The notes: a model not told the origin generated them from the sequence alone. A DNA stretch of 45,417 nt from an uncultured Porphyromonas sp. (GCF_905372525.1 NZ_CAJPPN010000019.1:1-45417), one strand, 5' to 3'; counted from the first letter of the stretch, positions 17,092-26,184 are shown. A program made the numbers and translations.

Positions 17092-20000
17092 ATGGCTCTT
17101 GACCTCTATACCGCCTCAGCAGGGTCGGGGAAGACCCACACACTGACCCGTGAATACCTACGACTAGCCCTATCGTCCGACGACCCGAATACCTTTAGAC
17201 ACATCCAGGCGGTGACCTTCACCAACAAGGCTACGGCGGAGATGAAGGAGCGTATCACCCAGGAGCTCTATGGCCTAGCCAAGAGCCCCGAGGACTCTCC
17301 TTTCTTCGCTGAGCTTAGCCAGGCTCTGCGCCTCGATGAGGGACAACTACAGCACCGAGCCCAGAGGGTACTCCATGCCCTACTGCTGGACTATACGAGC
17401 TTCAGAGTGCGCACGATCGACTCCTTCTTTCAGGAGGTCGTCCGCTCCTTTGCCTACGAGCTAGGAGTCACCGGGGGGCTACGCGTCCAGATCGAGAGCA
17501 GTACGCTCCTACACCAAGCCGTACTAGAGGTCTTAGCGGATCAGGATGTAGATAAGTCCGACCCGAGCAAGAGGCACCCAGACAACCCTATCGGAGCGTG
17601 GATCCAAGCCCTCGCAGAGGACAACCTCAGCTCCGGGAAGAGCTACCATATCGAGAAGAGCCTAGAGCACTTCGCCAAGCAGCTGGAGGTAGAGCCCGTG
17701 AAGCACCTCCGCCAAGAGGAGGGACTACCGAGTAAGGAGGCGATCGCTAACCTACAGCGAGCACTAAAGAAGATAATAGACGAGACTCGAGCAAAGGCCA
17801 AGCGCCTAGCGACCAATGCCCTCCAAGCCCTCCAGGCATCAGGTATCCCCCCCGAGGACCTCAAGGGCGGTAGCACGAGATCCCCCCTAGGGGCACTCAA
17901 GAGCTGTATCAAGGCCTCGGGCGAGATCTTCGAGAGTGCTAGCAAGGGGTTCTATTCCGACCGTGCGACCCTACAGAAGATATGCCAAGCAAGCGACCTA
18001 GAGGAACAGCTAGGACAGCTCCTAGCAAAAGATAAACTAGAGCGCTACAGAGCCCAACTAGAGCCCCAGCTCGCCTCTATCGTAGACAACGTGCGGGAGT
18101 TCGACAAGCTCTGTCGGGAGGAGGGACGGGTCTACATGACGGCTCTCGCCATCTATGGATACCTCGGTCGCTACGGACTGCTCATCGACATCGACAACAA
18201 GCTCCAGGAGCTGAAGCAGGAGCAGGGGACGATGCTCCTAGCTGATGCCCCTACCCTCATCTCGAGCCTCCTAGGAGATACAGAGGGGGATGCTCCCTTC
18301 CTCTATGAGAAGATAGGGACGAAGATCTACCACCATATGATCGACGAGTTCCAGGACACGAGCAGGCTACAGTATGCCAACTTTCGCCCTCTACTGCAGG
18401 AGTCCATGGACTCAGGCTACGACAGCCTCGTCGTGGGGGATGCCAAGCAGAGCATCTACCGCTTCCGCAACTCCGACAGTACCCTACTGACTAGTGCCGT
18501 CCCGAGGGACTTCGCTAAGTCCGTCCGGCAGACTAGCCTACAGGAGAACTGGCGTAGCGTACCTGAGATCATCGAGTTCAACAACCAGCTCTACCTGCGG
18601 ATCATCCACCTCCTAGACCAAATCTTCTCCGATCGTATCGCTGGGCTCCCCCAGCTCGCCATAGCCTTAGAGGAGGACACCATCCCCACCACAGACGAGG
18701 GAGGGGAGTCCGCAGCGTCTACTCTCCCCTCAGGAGAGCCCCCCAAAAGACCTGCTCCCAGAGGGGAGGTGAAGGAATGCCTACAGAAGACCCTCCGAGA
18801 GCATCTGGAGGCCTATGCAGATGTAGTACAACAGGTGCCCGAGCAGAAGCGCGAGACTAAGGGACTCGTCGCCATCCACGAGTATACCCCCCAGGAGACG
18901 AAGGGTGGGCAGTCTAGGCAATCCCGTAGCGAGGAGGGCGATGAGGCGACCCAGCAGGGAGCCCTCGACCAGATCCCCCTCGTCCTAATAGATCTACAGA
19001 AGCGAGGCTACCGACCGATGGATATCGCGATCCTCGTACGTAGCAAGAAGACTGCGACCGACATCGCAGAGATCCTACAGGCCTACCCCCGAGAGAAGTG
19101 CGAGGGCTATTCCCTCAGCTTCATCTCTCAGGAGGCACTCCTCGTCAGCAATGCTGTCTCCACCCGCTTCATCATAGCCGCCCTCGCCTACATCAGCAGC
19201 AATGGAGACGGACTACAGCGAGCTCTCCTACAGGAGCTCTATAGCCAGCTGGCCGGGGGTACGGGCGGAGCGACTCCCCCGCCCCCCCTCAATGAGGAGA
19301 CGCTCGCACAGCTACGGACCATCGGCCGAAGGGGTCCCTATGAGTCCGCCGAGGAGATCATCCACCTCTTCCACTCGATACTCCCCGATGAGGAGAGTGC
19401 CTACGTCGTGCACCTCCTAGATATGCTCTACACCTGGGAGACAGAGCAGTCTGCGGACATCCCCGGCTTCCTAGAGTACTGGAAGGAGATCGGCGCTGGG
19501 GAGCGTATCCTCACACCGACCAACGAGCAGGCCTGTAGCCTGATGACCATACACAAGTCTAAGGGACTAGGCTTCCCCGTCGTCCTCCTACCCGACCTAG
19601 GTTGGGAGCTAGACGCCTCTCCACAACTAGAGAACATCCTCTGGTGCGAGAGCCGAGGCAAGACAGCGAAGATTCCCATGGAGGGGATCGCTAAGCTCCC
19701 GATCAAGTATAGCAGCAGGCTCTACTATACCTTCTTCGCCCTCGAGTATCTCCAGGAGCAGATGAGCTACACCTTCGATGCGCTCAACCTCCTATACGTA
19801 GCTACCACCCGAGCCAAGGAGGAGCTACACCTCTGGATACCCAAGGCTGCAGAGGAGAAGGAGGGAAAGAAGGAGAAGAAAAGCAAAAAGGGGAAAGGCG
19901 ATCAGGACGGAAAGGAGCAGGGGCAACCCGCAGACCTCCCCAAGGACATCAAGGGACTCCTCGCTACGAAGATCGATGGGAGCCCCCTATGGCAGAGGCT

Positions 20001-20661
20001 GCCCGCTGAGGTTATCACCGAGGAGCAGGGCAGCTCCCCCACGGGCTATCCTCAGCTTCCCCAGCGACAGACCAGCCCCTCTGGGACACAGGAGTCTCTC
20101 CTACGTATAGACTCCATCATCTCCCATCCCATCACGGATCGTATCTCTATCCTCCGTAAGGGGCTTGACTACTTCTCCGAAGAGCAACAGCTAAGGTATG
20201 GGCACACCATGCACCTCATCCTAGCCGAGATAGAGACCGCACAGGATATACAGGCAGCGACCGAGCGAGCGGTGACCGAGGGCTTGATCGCCCCAAGCGA
20301 AGAGGAGGAGGTACGACAGAGCCTACAGCGGATCGTCTCCGCCCCCGAGTGCGCCCGATGGTTCGATGGCTCCGGCATCGTCAAGACGGAGAGTGCCATC
20401 ATCGGAGGTGGACTAGAGGGTAGTCGGCGCCCTGACCGTATCGTCTTCTATGGAGGTCAGGGAGGCGATAGAAGCCAGACTTCCGTAGAGATCATTGACT
20501 ACAAGTTTGGGCACTTCGACAAGCGTTACTACAGCCAGATCCAGGGCTACCTATCCCTCCTACAGCGCATGGGCTATCGAGAGGTCAAGGGGTGGCTCTG
20601 CTACGTCACCAAGGATAAGGTCAAGGTCACTCAAGTCCCCCCGAGACCATCGCAGGGCTGA
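17092..20661 (+). CDS. AddA/RecB-like UvrD helicase with C-terminal nuclease domain
   Basis: 1189 aa. SF1 helicase: Walker A ASAGSGKTH (residues 8-16), AVTFTNKATAEMKERI, motif II DEFQDTS, motif III GDAKQSIYRFRNSD, TIHKSKGLGFPVVLLPDL and VATTRAKEELHLW. The C-terminus has a RecB-family nuclease pattern: GHTMHLILAEI and the catalytic-type strand EIIDYKFG at about 1134-1141. A highly charged Lys/Glu/Gly-rich linker lies near 920-950. Such proteins resect double-strand breaks as AddAB. No AddB-like partner is in this window, so the gene name is left open. A strong terminator follows. Confidence 0.88.
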   Translation: MALDLYTASAGSGKTHTLTREYLRLALSSDDPNTFRHIQAVTFTNKATAEMKERITQELYGLAKSPEDSPFFAELSQALRLDEGQLQHRAQRVLHALLLDYTSFRVRTIDSFFQEVVRSFAYELGVTGGLRVQIESSTLLHQAVLEVLADQDVDKSDPSKRHPDNPIGAWIQALAEDNLSSGKSYHIEKSLEHFAKQLEVEPVKHLRQEEGLPSKEAIANLQRALKKIIDETRAKAKRLATNALQALQASGIPPEDLKGGSTRSPLGALKSCIKASGEIFESASKGFYSDRATLQKICQASDLEEQLGQLLAKDKLERYRAQLEPQLASIVDNVREFDKLCREEGRVYMTALAIYGYLGRYGLLIDIDNKLQELKQEQGTMLLADAPTLISSLLGDTEGDAPFLYEKIGTKIYHHMIDEFQDTSRLQYANFRPLLQESMDSGYDSLVVGDAKQSIYRFRNSDSTLLTSAVPRDFAKSVRQTSLQENWRSVPEIIEFNNQLYLRIIHLLDQIFSDRIAGLPQLAIALEEDTIPTTDEGGESAASTLPSGEPPKRPAPRGEVKECLQKTLREHLEAYADVVQQVPEQKRETKGLVAIHEYTPQETKGGQSRQSRSEEGDEATQQGALDQIPLVLIDLQKRGYRPMDIAILVRSKKTATDIAEILQAYPREKCEGYSLSFISQEALLVSNAVSTRFIIAALAYISSNGDGLQRALLQELYSQLAGGTGGATPPPPLNEETLAQLRTIGRRGPYESAEEIIHLFHSILPDEESAYVVHLLDMLYTWETEQSADIPGFLEYWKEIGAGERILTPTNEQACSLMTIHKSKGLGFPVVLLPDLGWELDASPQLENILWCESRGKTAKIPMEGIAKLPIKYSSRLYYTFFALEYLQEQMSYTFDALNLLYVATTRAKEELHLWIPKAAEEKEGKKEKKSKKGKGDQDGKEQGQPADLPKDIKGLLATKIDGSPLWQRLPAEVITEEQGSSPTGYPQLPQRQTSPSGTQESLLRIDSIISHPITDRISILRKGLDYFSEEQQLRYGHTMHLILAEIETAQDIQAATERAVTEGLIAPSEEEEVRQSLQRIVSAPECARWFDGSGIVKTESAIIGGGLEGSRRPDRIVFYGGQGGDRSQTSVEIIDYKFGHFDKRYYSQIQGYLSLLQRMGYREVKGWLCYVTKDKVKVTQVPPRPSQG

Positions 20662-20679
20662 GCACGACACCAGCGACTA

Positions 20680-20725
20680 CAAGGGGTAAGGTACGACATC
20701 AGTACCTTACCCCTTGTATTTATTT
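20680..20725 (+). terminator. Rho-independent terminator after the helicase-nuclease gene
   Basis: Perfect 15-bp stem (CAAGGGGTAAGGTAC, 20680-20694, with 20702-20716), 7-nt loop, followed by TATTTATTTAT. Confidence 0.85.
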
Positions 20726-20939
20726 ATACTTGGAGCGAAAGAGCGAGACCCACAAGAAGAAGGGAGTAAGGACAGGGAAGTAAAAAAGTAACGGAGCAGG
20801 CAGTGGGGAGAAATAGGATCGTAGCGTCACAAAGGAGGTGCCGTGAGGTATCCAATGAAAGTCATCCCGCGCTCACCCACGCATCTATCTTCCTCTCTAT
20901 GAGACGCCTACCTTCGCCCAGATATCTAGACTTAATACA

Positions 20940-21043
20940 TGCAAATAGGGGCTGTCTCCCGACAGCCCCTATTCATGTTAACCTTAAATCTAATACCATG
21001 AAAAACACACTACAAAGATACGGATAATTTTAATACCACCAAA
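20940..21043 (-). ncRNA. Candidate small RNA: minus-strand promoter followed by a 12-bp hairpin
   Basis: On the minus strand, TTTG (21040-21043), a 19-bp spacer and TATCTTTG (21013-21020) make a full Bacteroidota promoter, but no minus-strand gene follows. About 40 nt downstream is a perfect 12-bp inverted repeat (20944-20955 / 20962-20973, AATAGGGGCTGT and complement), which could end a transcript of about 65-70 nt. The U-tract after the stem is weak. The transcript contains a start codon followed by seven codons, which could be a leader peptide. Function unknown. Confidence 0.4.
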
Positions 21044-21137
21044 TTTTTGCAAAGAATAATCAAAAGTCTTTATGCTTCTCCCCGTACATACGGGGTTCTT
21101 CACGCCGTATCCCCCACCCTATCCCCCAGTAATACCG

Positions 21138-21145
21138 TATCTTTG
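21138..21145 (+). promoter_or_regulatory. Predicted -7 box for the YigZ-family gene
   Basis: TATCTTTG, 31 bp before the start codon. Confidence 0.55.
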
Positions 21146-21176
21146 CCACTGATAAGACCCCTATAGACGACTTTAG

Positions 21177-21776
21177 ATGCAAGAGGATAGCTACTGGACA
21201 CTTGCCCGAGAGGCAAGTGGTGAATACTCAGAGAAGCGAAGTAAGTTCTTGGCCTTTGCCTTCCCCGTCACGAGCGAAGAGGAGGCTCTTGCCCGTGTGC
21301 AGGAGCTCAGGGCAAAGTACTTCGATGCCCGACACGTATGCTGGGCCTACCGACTAGACCCGACTGGAGAGCGGACACGAAGCAATGATGATGGAGAGCC
21401 CTCGGGAACAGCGGGCAAGCCCATACTAGGGATCCTCATCTCCCAGGGACTGACCAATCTGATCGTCCTCGTCATACGTTACTTCGGTGGGGTAAAGCTC
21501 GGCACTAGCGGACTCATCGAGGCCTACCGAGAGGCGACACTAGCGGCACTGGAGGGTGCAGAGCGAAGGGAATGTATCCTAGAGCAAGAGTGTAATGTCC
21601 TCTTCGCCTACGACCTTATGGGGGTCGTGATGCGTCAGGTCAAGGAGCTCGGAGCGACGATCCTAGAGCAGGACTTTCGGGAGACGTGTCGCCTACGGCT
21701 CTCCATTCGCCTAGGGCGCTGGGAGGAACTAGAGGCTAGGCTGGGACGTATCTATGGCGTAGAGCTCCAGCTGTAG
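21177..21776 (+). CDS. YigZ/IMPACT family protein
   Basis: 199 aa, close to the usual ~200 aa. N-terminal UPF0029/IMPACT domain: SGEYSEKRSKFLAFAFPV, then the family signature DARHVCWAYRL, SNDDGEPSGTAGKPILGIL, and NLIVLVIRYFGGVKLGTSGLIEAYREA. A smaller C-terminal domain follows (DUF1949-like). The bacterial members' role is not settled; a link to translation regulation is suggested for the eukaryotic homologue. Its last 48 bp overlap, antisense, the 3' end of folK. Confidence 0.92.
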   Translation: MQEDSYWTLAREASGEYSEKRSKFLAFAFPVTSEEEALARVQELRAKYFDARHVCWAYRLDPTGERTRSNDDGEPSGTAGKPILGILISQGLTNLIVLVIRYFGGVKLGTSGLIEAYREATLAALEGAERRECILEQECNVLFAYDLMGVVMRQVKELGATILEQDFRETCRLRLSIRLGRWEELEARLGRIYGVELQL

Positions 21777-22220
21777 CTCACGTATGGTCTTTCCTAGTAA
21801 GGGGTGGTATAGATGAGGGGCGATCTCCGCCAGCGGATCAAGGACGAAGGCACGGCGGTGTAGGAGGGGATGTGGTAGAGTCAGTCTCTCGGTATCGAGG
21901 ACGAGGCTATCGTAGAGCAGTAGATCGATGTCTATAGGGCGGTCTTGGTAATTACCGAGGCTGCTCTTTTGTTTTCTCCCCAGCTGTCGTTCTATCTGTT
22001 GAGTCCGGTCAAGCACTTGCTCTGGGGTAAGCTGGGTCGTGAGGCTGAGGGCTGCATTGAGGAAGGGATGAGGACTCTCGAAGCCCCAGGGAGCCGTCTC
22101 GTAGAATGAAGAGACGCTACCGATATGCCCGATGGACACACCGATAGCGTCTATAGCGCGGTAGAGGAGCACCTCTCGGTCCCCTTCGTTACTACCTAGT
22201 GCCAGATAGAGCTGGGGCAT
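21729..22220 (-). CDS. folK: 2-amino-4-hydroxy-6-hydroxymethyldihydropteridine pyrophosphokinase (HPPK)
   Basis: 163 aa. Transfers pyrophosphate from ATP to 6-hydroxymethyl-7,8-dihydropterin in folate synthesis. Signatures: YLALGSNEGDRE at the N-terminus, SSFYETAPWG, FLNAALSLTT, the metal-binding RPIDIDLLLY and the LPHPLLHRRAFVL motif. The C-terminal tail (about 15 residues, IRELQLELYAIDTSQPSL) is encoded antisense to the end of the yigZ-family gene. Last gene of the minus-strand cluster; 28 bp after queA. Confidence 0.94.
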   Translation of the reverse strand: MPQLYLALGSNEGDREVLLYRAIDAIGVSIGHIGSVSSFYETAPWGFESPHPFLNAALSLTTQLTPEQVLDRTQQIERQLGRKQKSSLGNYQDRPIDIDLLLYDSLVLDTERLTLPHPLLHRRAFVLDPLAEIAPHLYHPLLGKTIRELQLELYAIDTSQPSL

Positions 22221-22248
22221 AGAGGAGCAAGCGGGTAGAAGCCGTAGG

Positions 22249-23310
22249 TTAGTCTACGATGAGCATGGCATCGCCATAGGCTCCGAAGCGGTACTTCTCC
22301 TTGAGAGCCACGGCATAGGCCTGCATGGTCTCCTCGTACCCTCCAAAGGCTGCCGTCATCATCAGTAGGATAGACTTGCTCATATGGAAGTTCGTCACCA
22401 GAGCGTTGGGGACGTTGAAGTCATAGGGAGGGAAGATGAAGCGACTCGTCCAGCCATCGAAGGCCTTGAGGTGTCGCTCCGTCCCAGCTGCGGTCTCCAT
22501 AGCTCGTAGCACCGAGGTACCGACGGCACAGATGTTGCGCCCTGCGTCGCTCGCCTTATTGACGATAGTGCAGGCCTCCTCGGGGATGATGATCTGCTCG
22601 CTCTCCATCTTGTACTTCGTCAGATCCTCGACGTCGATGTCCCGGTAGTTACCTAGTCCATTGTGCACGGTGATGAAGGCCTTGTGGATGTCACGTATCT
22701 CCATACGTAGCAGGAGCTCACGGCTGAAGTGGAAGCTCGCTGCAGGCCCTACGACAGCCCCCTCGTGACGAGCGAAGAGGGACTGATAGCGGTGGGCATC
22801 CTCGCTATTGGGGCTACGATTGATGTACTTCGGTAGTGGAGTCTCGCCCATAGAGTAGAGCACACGGCGAAATTCCTCGGGAGTCCCATCATAGAGGAAG
22901 CGTAGGGTACGCCCTCGGGAGGTCGTATTGTCGATGACCTCCGCTACGAGCTCATCGTTCTTGCCGAAGTAGAGCTTGTTGCCGATGCGTATCTTACGGG
23001 CAGGGTCTACGACTACGTCCCAGAGCTTGAGGGCAGGGTTAAGCTCGCGTAGGAGGAAGACCTCGATCTGGGCTCCGGTCTTCTCCTTGTTGCCGTACAT
23101 ACGAGCGGGGAAGACCTTCGTATCGTTGAAGACAAAGACATCATCCTGCTGGAAGTAGTCGAGTACGTCCTTGAACTGTCGGTGCTCGATCTCCCCACTA
23201 CCTCGGTGCAGGACGAGCATACGGGACTCGTCACGAAAGGTAGCAGGCTTCTTGGCGATCAGGCTATCTGGGATGTCGAGCTCGAAGTGACTCAGCTTAG
23301 TATCCTTCAT
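22249..23310 (-). CDS. queA: S-adenosylmethionine:tRNA ribosyltransferase-isomerase QueA
   Basis: 353 aa. Makes epoxyqueuosine in tRNA from the preQ1 base using the ribosyl part of SAM. Clear family features: FVFNDTKVFPARMYGNKEKTGA (about 59-80), GETPLPKYI, NYRDIDVEDL and RFGAYGDAMLIVD at the C-terminus. Odd points: the segment usually read as APTAGLHF is GPAASFHF here (188-195), the following HAGLG is HNGLG, and the NFHLP block is NFHMS. The overall frame is intact, so it is likely functional or a diverged subtype. Lies 24 bp after truB. Confidence 0.9.
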   Translation of the reverse strand: MKDTKLSHFELDIPDSLIAKKPATFRDESRMLVLHRGSGEIEHRQFKDVLDYFQQDDVFVFNDTKVFPARMYGNKEKTGAQIEVFLLRELNPALKLWDVVVDPARKIRIGNKLYFGKNDELVAEVIDNTTSRGRTLRFLYDGTPEEFRRVLYSMGETPLPKYINRSPNSEDAHRYQSLFARHEGAVVGPAASFHFSRELLLRMEIRDIHKAFITVHNGLGNYRDIDVEDLTKYKMESEQIIIPEEACTIVNKASDAGRNICAVGTSVLRAMETAAGTERHLKAFDGWTSRFIFPPYDFNVPNALVTNFHMSKSILLMMTAAFGGYEETMQAYAVALKEKYRFGAYGDAMLIVD

Positions 23311-23334
23311 TTCTATCTATCTTGTCTGGAGTAG

Positions 23335-24057
23335 TTATTCGTTTGTATCATCTAGTGGAGCGACGTGCTCGGCGAGGAAGTGACGTATATCCTCCACTCG
23401 GTAGCACTGCTCTAGGCTATAGTCCCCGACCCGTGTACGGCGAAGGTCGGTAAGGTGCCCCCCCGAGCCGAGAGCGAGGCCTATGTCTCGGGCTAGGGCT
23501 CGGATGTAGGTACCCTTGCTACAGACCACACGTATCTGGATCTGTGTGGGAGCGTAGGCTAGGAGCTCGATCTCGTCGATCGTGAGCTTCTTGGCCTTGA
23601 GCTCAAACTCTCGCCCCTTGCGGGCTAGCTTATAGGCTCGCTTCCCATCCACCTTCACTGCGGAGAAGGCAGGGGGCACCTGCTCGATCTCGCCGACGAA
23701 CCCGAGGAGCTTCGTCCGGACGAGCTCCTCGGTGATATGCTCTGTCGGGAAGAAGGCATCAGGCTCACTCTCCATATCGTAGGTCGGCGTCGTCTGCCCG
23801 AGGCGAATATCAGCGATATACTCCTTACGCCCCGACTGGAGCTGCTCGATGAGCTTGGTATGCCGTCCCGTGCAGAGGATCATCACACCTGTGGCTAGGG
23901 GATCAAGCGTCCCGGCGTGACCGACCTTGAGCTTGCGAATGCCGAGGTAGCGACAAGCCTCGTACCTAAACTTATTGACTAGGCTAAAGGAGCTCCACCC
24001 GAGGGGCTTATCTAGGGCAATTGTAGCCCCAGCGATGAGGTCTAGCTGCTCCGGCAT
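23335..24057 (-). CDS. truB: tRNA pseudouridine-55 synthase TruB
   Basis: 240 aa. Isomerises U55 in the T-loop of tRNAs. The signature KVGHAGTLDPLATGVMILCTGRHTK carries the catalytic Asp. IDKP-type start (ALDKPLGWSSF), PPAFSAVKVDGKRAYKLAR, and CSKGTYIRALARDIG follow. The start codon abuts the uppP stop (no gap), which implies translational coupling within the minus-strand operon. Confidence 0.95.
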   Translation of the reverse strand: MPEQLDLIAGATIALDKPLGWSSFSLVNKFRYEACRYLGIRKLKVGHAGTLDPLATGVMILCTGRHTKLIEQLQSGRKEYIADIRLGQTTPTYDMESEPDAFFPTEHITEELVRTKLLGFVGEIEQVPPAFSAVKVDGKRAYKLARKGREFELKAKKLTIDEIELLAYAPTQIQIRVVCSKGTYIRALARDIGLALGSGGHLTDLRRTRVGDYSLEQCYRVEDIRHFLAEHVAPLDDTNE

Positions 24058-24891
24058 CTAGCTCAGCGAGATGTGTGCACCTGCGAGCAGGGCGATAGCG
24101 ATCCCTACCGAGAGGGCAATACGATAGTAGCCGAAGTGGCGGAAGCCGTACTTGGCTACGAAGTCGATAAAGAACTTGATGGCGAGCAGGGCGACAACGA
24201 AGGCCACTACGTTGCCCACGAGCAGGGTCTGCCAGTTGTCACGGAAGATCTCCACCCCGAGCTCCTTATAGAGCTTGTACCCCTTGAGCAGGGTCGCACC
24301 GAACATCGTCGGCACAGCGAGGAAGAAGGAGAACTCAGCGGCCTGCCTACGACTCAGCCCCTGCTGCATCCCCCCGAAGATCGTCGCCATCGAGCGGGAA
24401 ACTCCAGGGATCATCGCTAGGCACTGGAAGAGACCGATGACGAAGGCATTGCGTACCGTCACACGACGCTCCTCTCTAGTACCGAAGAGGCGGTCAAAGT
24501 ACACCATGAGGATCCCCCCGAGGAACAGCATCCCTAGGACAACCCAAGTGTTCCCCAGGAGCATATCGATCTGGTCACTCAGCAGAGCACCGAAGATAGC
24601 CGCTGGGATACAGCCCACGATCATCAGCCCATACAAGCGCCAGCCCCCGAGACTCGTCGTCTCATCGGGCTTCATCCCCAGCATAGGGAAGGGGAGGAAG
24701 CGGCGGAAGTAATAGGCTACCACGGAGAGGATAGCGCCGAACTGGATCATCACCGTGAAGGCCTTGAGATAGGGCGTGCTCTGCATGCCCAATATGCCCT
24801 CCGTGAGGATCATATGACCAGTCGAGGAGACGGGGAGGAACTCCGTCAGTCCCTCGACGATCGCTAGGATGATGCTCTCGAGGATGGTCAT
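24058..24891 (-). CDS. uppP: Undecaprenyl-diphosphate phosphatase UppP (BacA)
   Basis: 277 aa, several membrane helices. Recycles undecaprenyl pyrophosphate for cell-wall and surface polysaccharide synthesis and contributes to bacitracin resistance. Active-site motifs: VEGLTEFLPVSSTGHMIL (residues 13-30) and MIPGVSRSMATIFGG. Overlaps the DUF3098 gene by 4 bp (ATGA). Confidence 0.95.
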   Translation of the reverse strand: MTILESIILAIVEGLTEFLPVSSTGHMILTEGILGMQSTPYLKAFTVMIQFGAILSVVAYYFRRFLPFPMLGMKPDETTSLGGWRLYGLMIVGCIPAAIFGALLSDQIDMLLGNTWVVLGMLFLGGILMVYFDRLFGTREERRVTVRNAFVIGLFQCLAMIPGVSRSMATIFGGMQQGLSRRQAAEFSFFLAVPTMFGATLLKGYKLYKELGVEIFRDNWQTLLVGNVVAFVVALLAIKFFIDFVAKYGFRHFGYYRIALSVGIAIALLAGAHISLS

Positions 24892-25130
24892 TCCTTAGCC
24901 TCCTTCTCCGTGCTCTTATCCCCGCCTCCATGGACGAGAATAGCATAGACCATCAGGATGAAGCCCGAGAGGCATACGATCGGCGCTAGGACGATACGAC
25001 GGCTACTGAAGATATCGGGACTGAAGGCTCGTGGGTCCTCGCTCTGCCCACCAGACATCAGGACGAAGCCCACGATAATCAGCAGGGCAGAGATGCCCAT
25101 TAGGATGTAGTTCTTTTTATTATAAAGCAT
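24888..25130 (-). CDS. DUF3098 family small membrane protein
   Basis: 80 aa with two membrane helices (about 9-27 and 46-66: NYILMGISALLIIVGFVLMSGG and IVLAPIVCLSGFILMVYAIL). Short and charged C-terminus. DUF3098 proteins lie between ftsX and uppP in many Bacteroidota, exactly as here, which suggests a role in cell-envelope assembly or division; no function is established to my knowledge. Its stop overlaps the uppP start. Confidence 0.88.
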   Translation of the reverse strand: MLYNKKNYILMGISALLIIVGFVLMSGGQSEDPRAFSPDIFSSRRIVLAPIVCLSGFILMVYAILVHGGGDKSTEKEAKE

Positions 25131-25178
25131 GATGTAATGATGCTGTATGTGTAAGCGTGACGAAGTGCTCCCCTCGGA

Positions 25179-26057
25179 CTAGATGAGGTGGATCTTGCCC
25201 TCATCCATGTGGATGTACTTGCGAGTAGCCCTCCAGGAGGAGACGAAGCTCACCGAGACCCCGACGAGGGGGATCATGAGGATCACCCCGACCAAGGGGA
25301 CAACGGGACTGTAGGCTAGGAGGTCGAAGCCGAAGCCCCTATAGATACCATAGATCCCGCCCCCCAGTAGAGCTAGGGCAACTAGAGCCCCGAGGAAGCC
25401 GTCTAGCATCGCCCGCACCACGAAGGGCCGGCCAATGAAGCCAGCCGTAGCTCCGATGAGTGAGAGGGTACGGATACGCATCCGCTGGGAGTAGATGACG
25501 AGCCCCGTGGCGGTATTGATCTGCAGGAAGCTCACTAGGAGGTTGAGCACGAGGATACACCAGAGTACCATACGTATCGTCTGGAGGTTCGCTGCTGCCG
25601 AGGCCCACTGTCCCTCCTGGTCGTTCAGCTCCTCGGCCGTACGGAGCAGGGGGCTCTGCCGTGCGATCAAGCGTAGGCTATCGGGGTGGGTATAGGCTGC
25701 GTGCAGATGTACCTTGGCAAGCGGGGGAAGGGGGTTGTAGCCAAGCACCTTCGTAGGATCTTCGCCCAGGATATCGGTGAGGCTACGGGCAGCACTATCG
25801 GAGGAGATGAGCTCGACCTGACGTACATAGGGTAGTGCACGGAGCTGTGCTACTGCTTCCTCTGCGGTAAGCTCTCCCTCGCGTGGGAGCTCCACGGTGA
25901 AGGAGACACGCTCACGCACCTCCCCACTCAGCCCTTGCTCCAGAGCGTAGACCAGCCCCAGAGCCCCGAGCATGAAGAGCGAGACAGTGATACTGACGAA
26001 GCTCAAGAGACGCGAGTAGCGGAGCGTCGTAGACTGTTTTGTATTGGGCGCACCCAT
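25179..26057 (-). CDS. ftsX: Cell-division permease-like protein FtsX
   Basis: 292 aa. FtsX layout: a cytoplasmic N-terminus, first membrane helix at about 19-39 (LLSFVSITVSLFMLGALGLVY), an extracytoplasmic domain (about 40-160, beginning SGEVRERVSFTVELPREGELTAEEAVAQLRALPYV), then three C-terminal helices (about 160-275). With FtsE it regulates septal cell-wall hydrolases. No ftsE gene is adjacent, as is common in Bacteroidota. First gene of the ftsX-DUF3098-uppP-truB-queA-folK run. Confidence 0.93.
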   Translation of the reverse strand: MGAPNTKQSTTLRYSRLLSFVSITVSLFMLGALGLVYALEQGLSGEVRERVSFTVELPREGELTAEEAVAQLRALPYVRQVELISSDSAARSLTDILGEDPTKVLGYNPLPPLAKVHLHAAYTHPDSLRLIARQSPLLRTAEELNDQEGQWASAAANLQTIRMVLWCILVLNLLVSFLQINTATGLVIYSQRMRIRTLSLIGATAGFIGRPFVVRAMLDGFLGALVALALLGGGIYGIYRGFGFDLLAYSPVVPLVGVILMIPLVGVSVSFVSSWRATRKYIHMDEGKIHLI

Positions 26058-26147
26058 TATTCCTTAGGATATATCAGCTCGTCCATCGCCCTTACACTGA
26101 TCAGCTAAAATAGCAACCATACGGACAGACCATGGACAATTTGCACG

Positions 26148-26155
26148 CAAAGATA
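26148..26155 (-). promoter_or_regulatory. Predicted -7 box for the ftsX operon
   Basis: TATCTTTG on the minus strand, 90 bp before the ftsX start. Dispersed element copy 3 ends about 30 bp further upstream, similar to the copy 1 arrangement. Confidence 0.5.
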
Positions 26156-26184
26156 GATATAATCACACAAATGAGCCTTCCCCT

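Noticed and set aside
20803..21027. 74-aa plus-strand gene in the gap after the helicase-nuclease
   Set aside because: It crosses the hairpin at 20944-20973 and the minus-strand promoter, has no family features and no promoter of its own.
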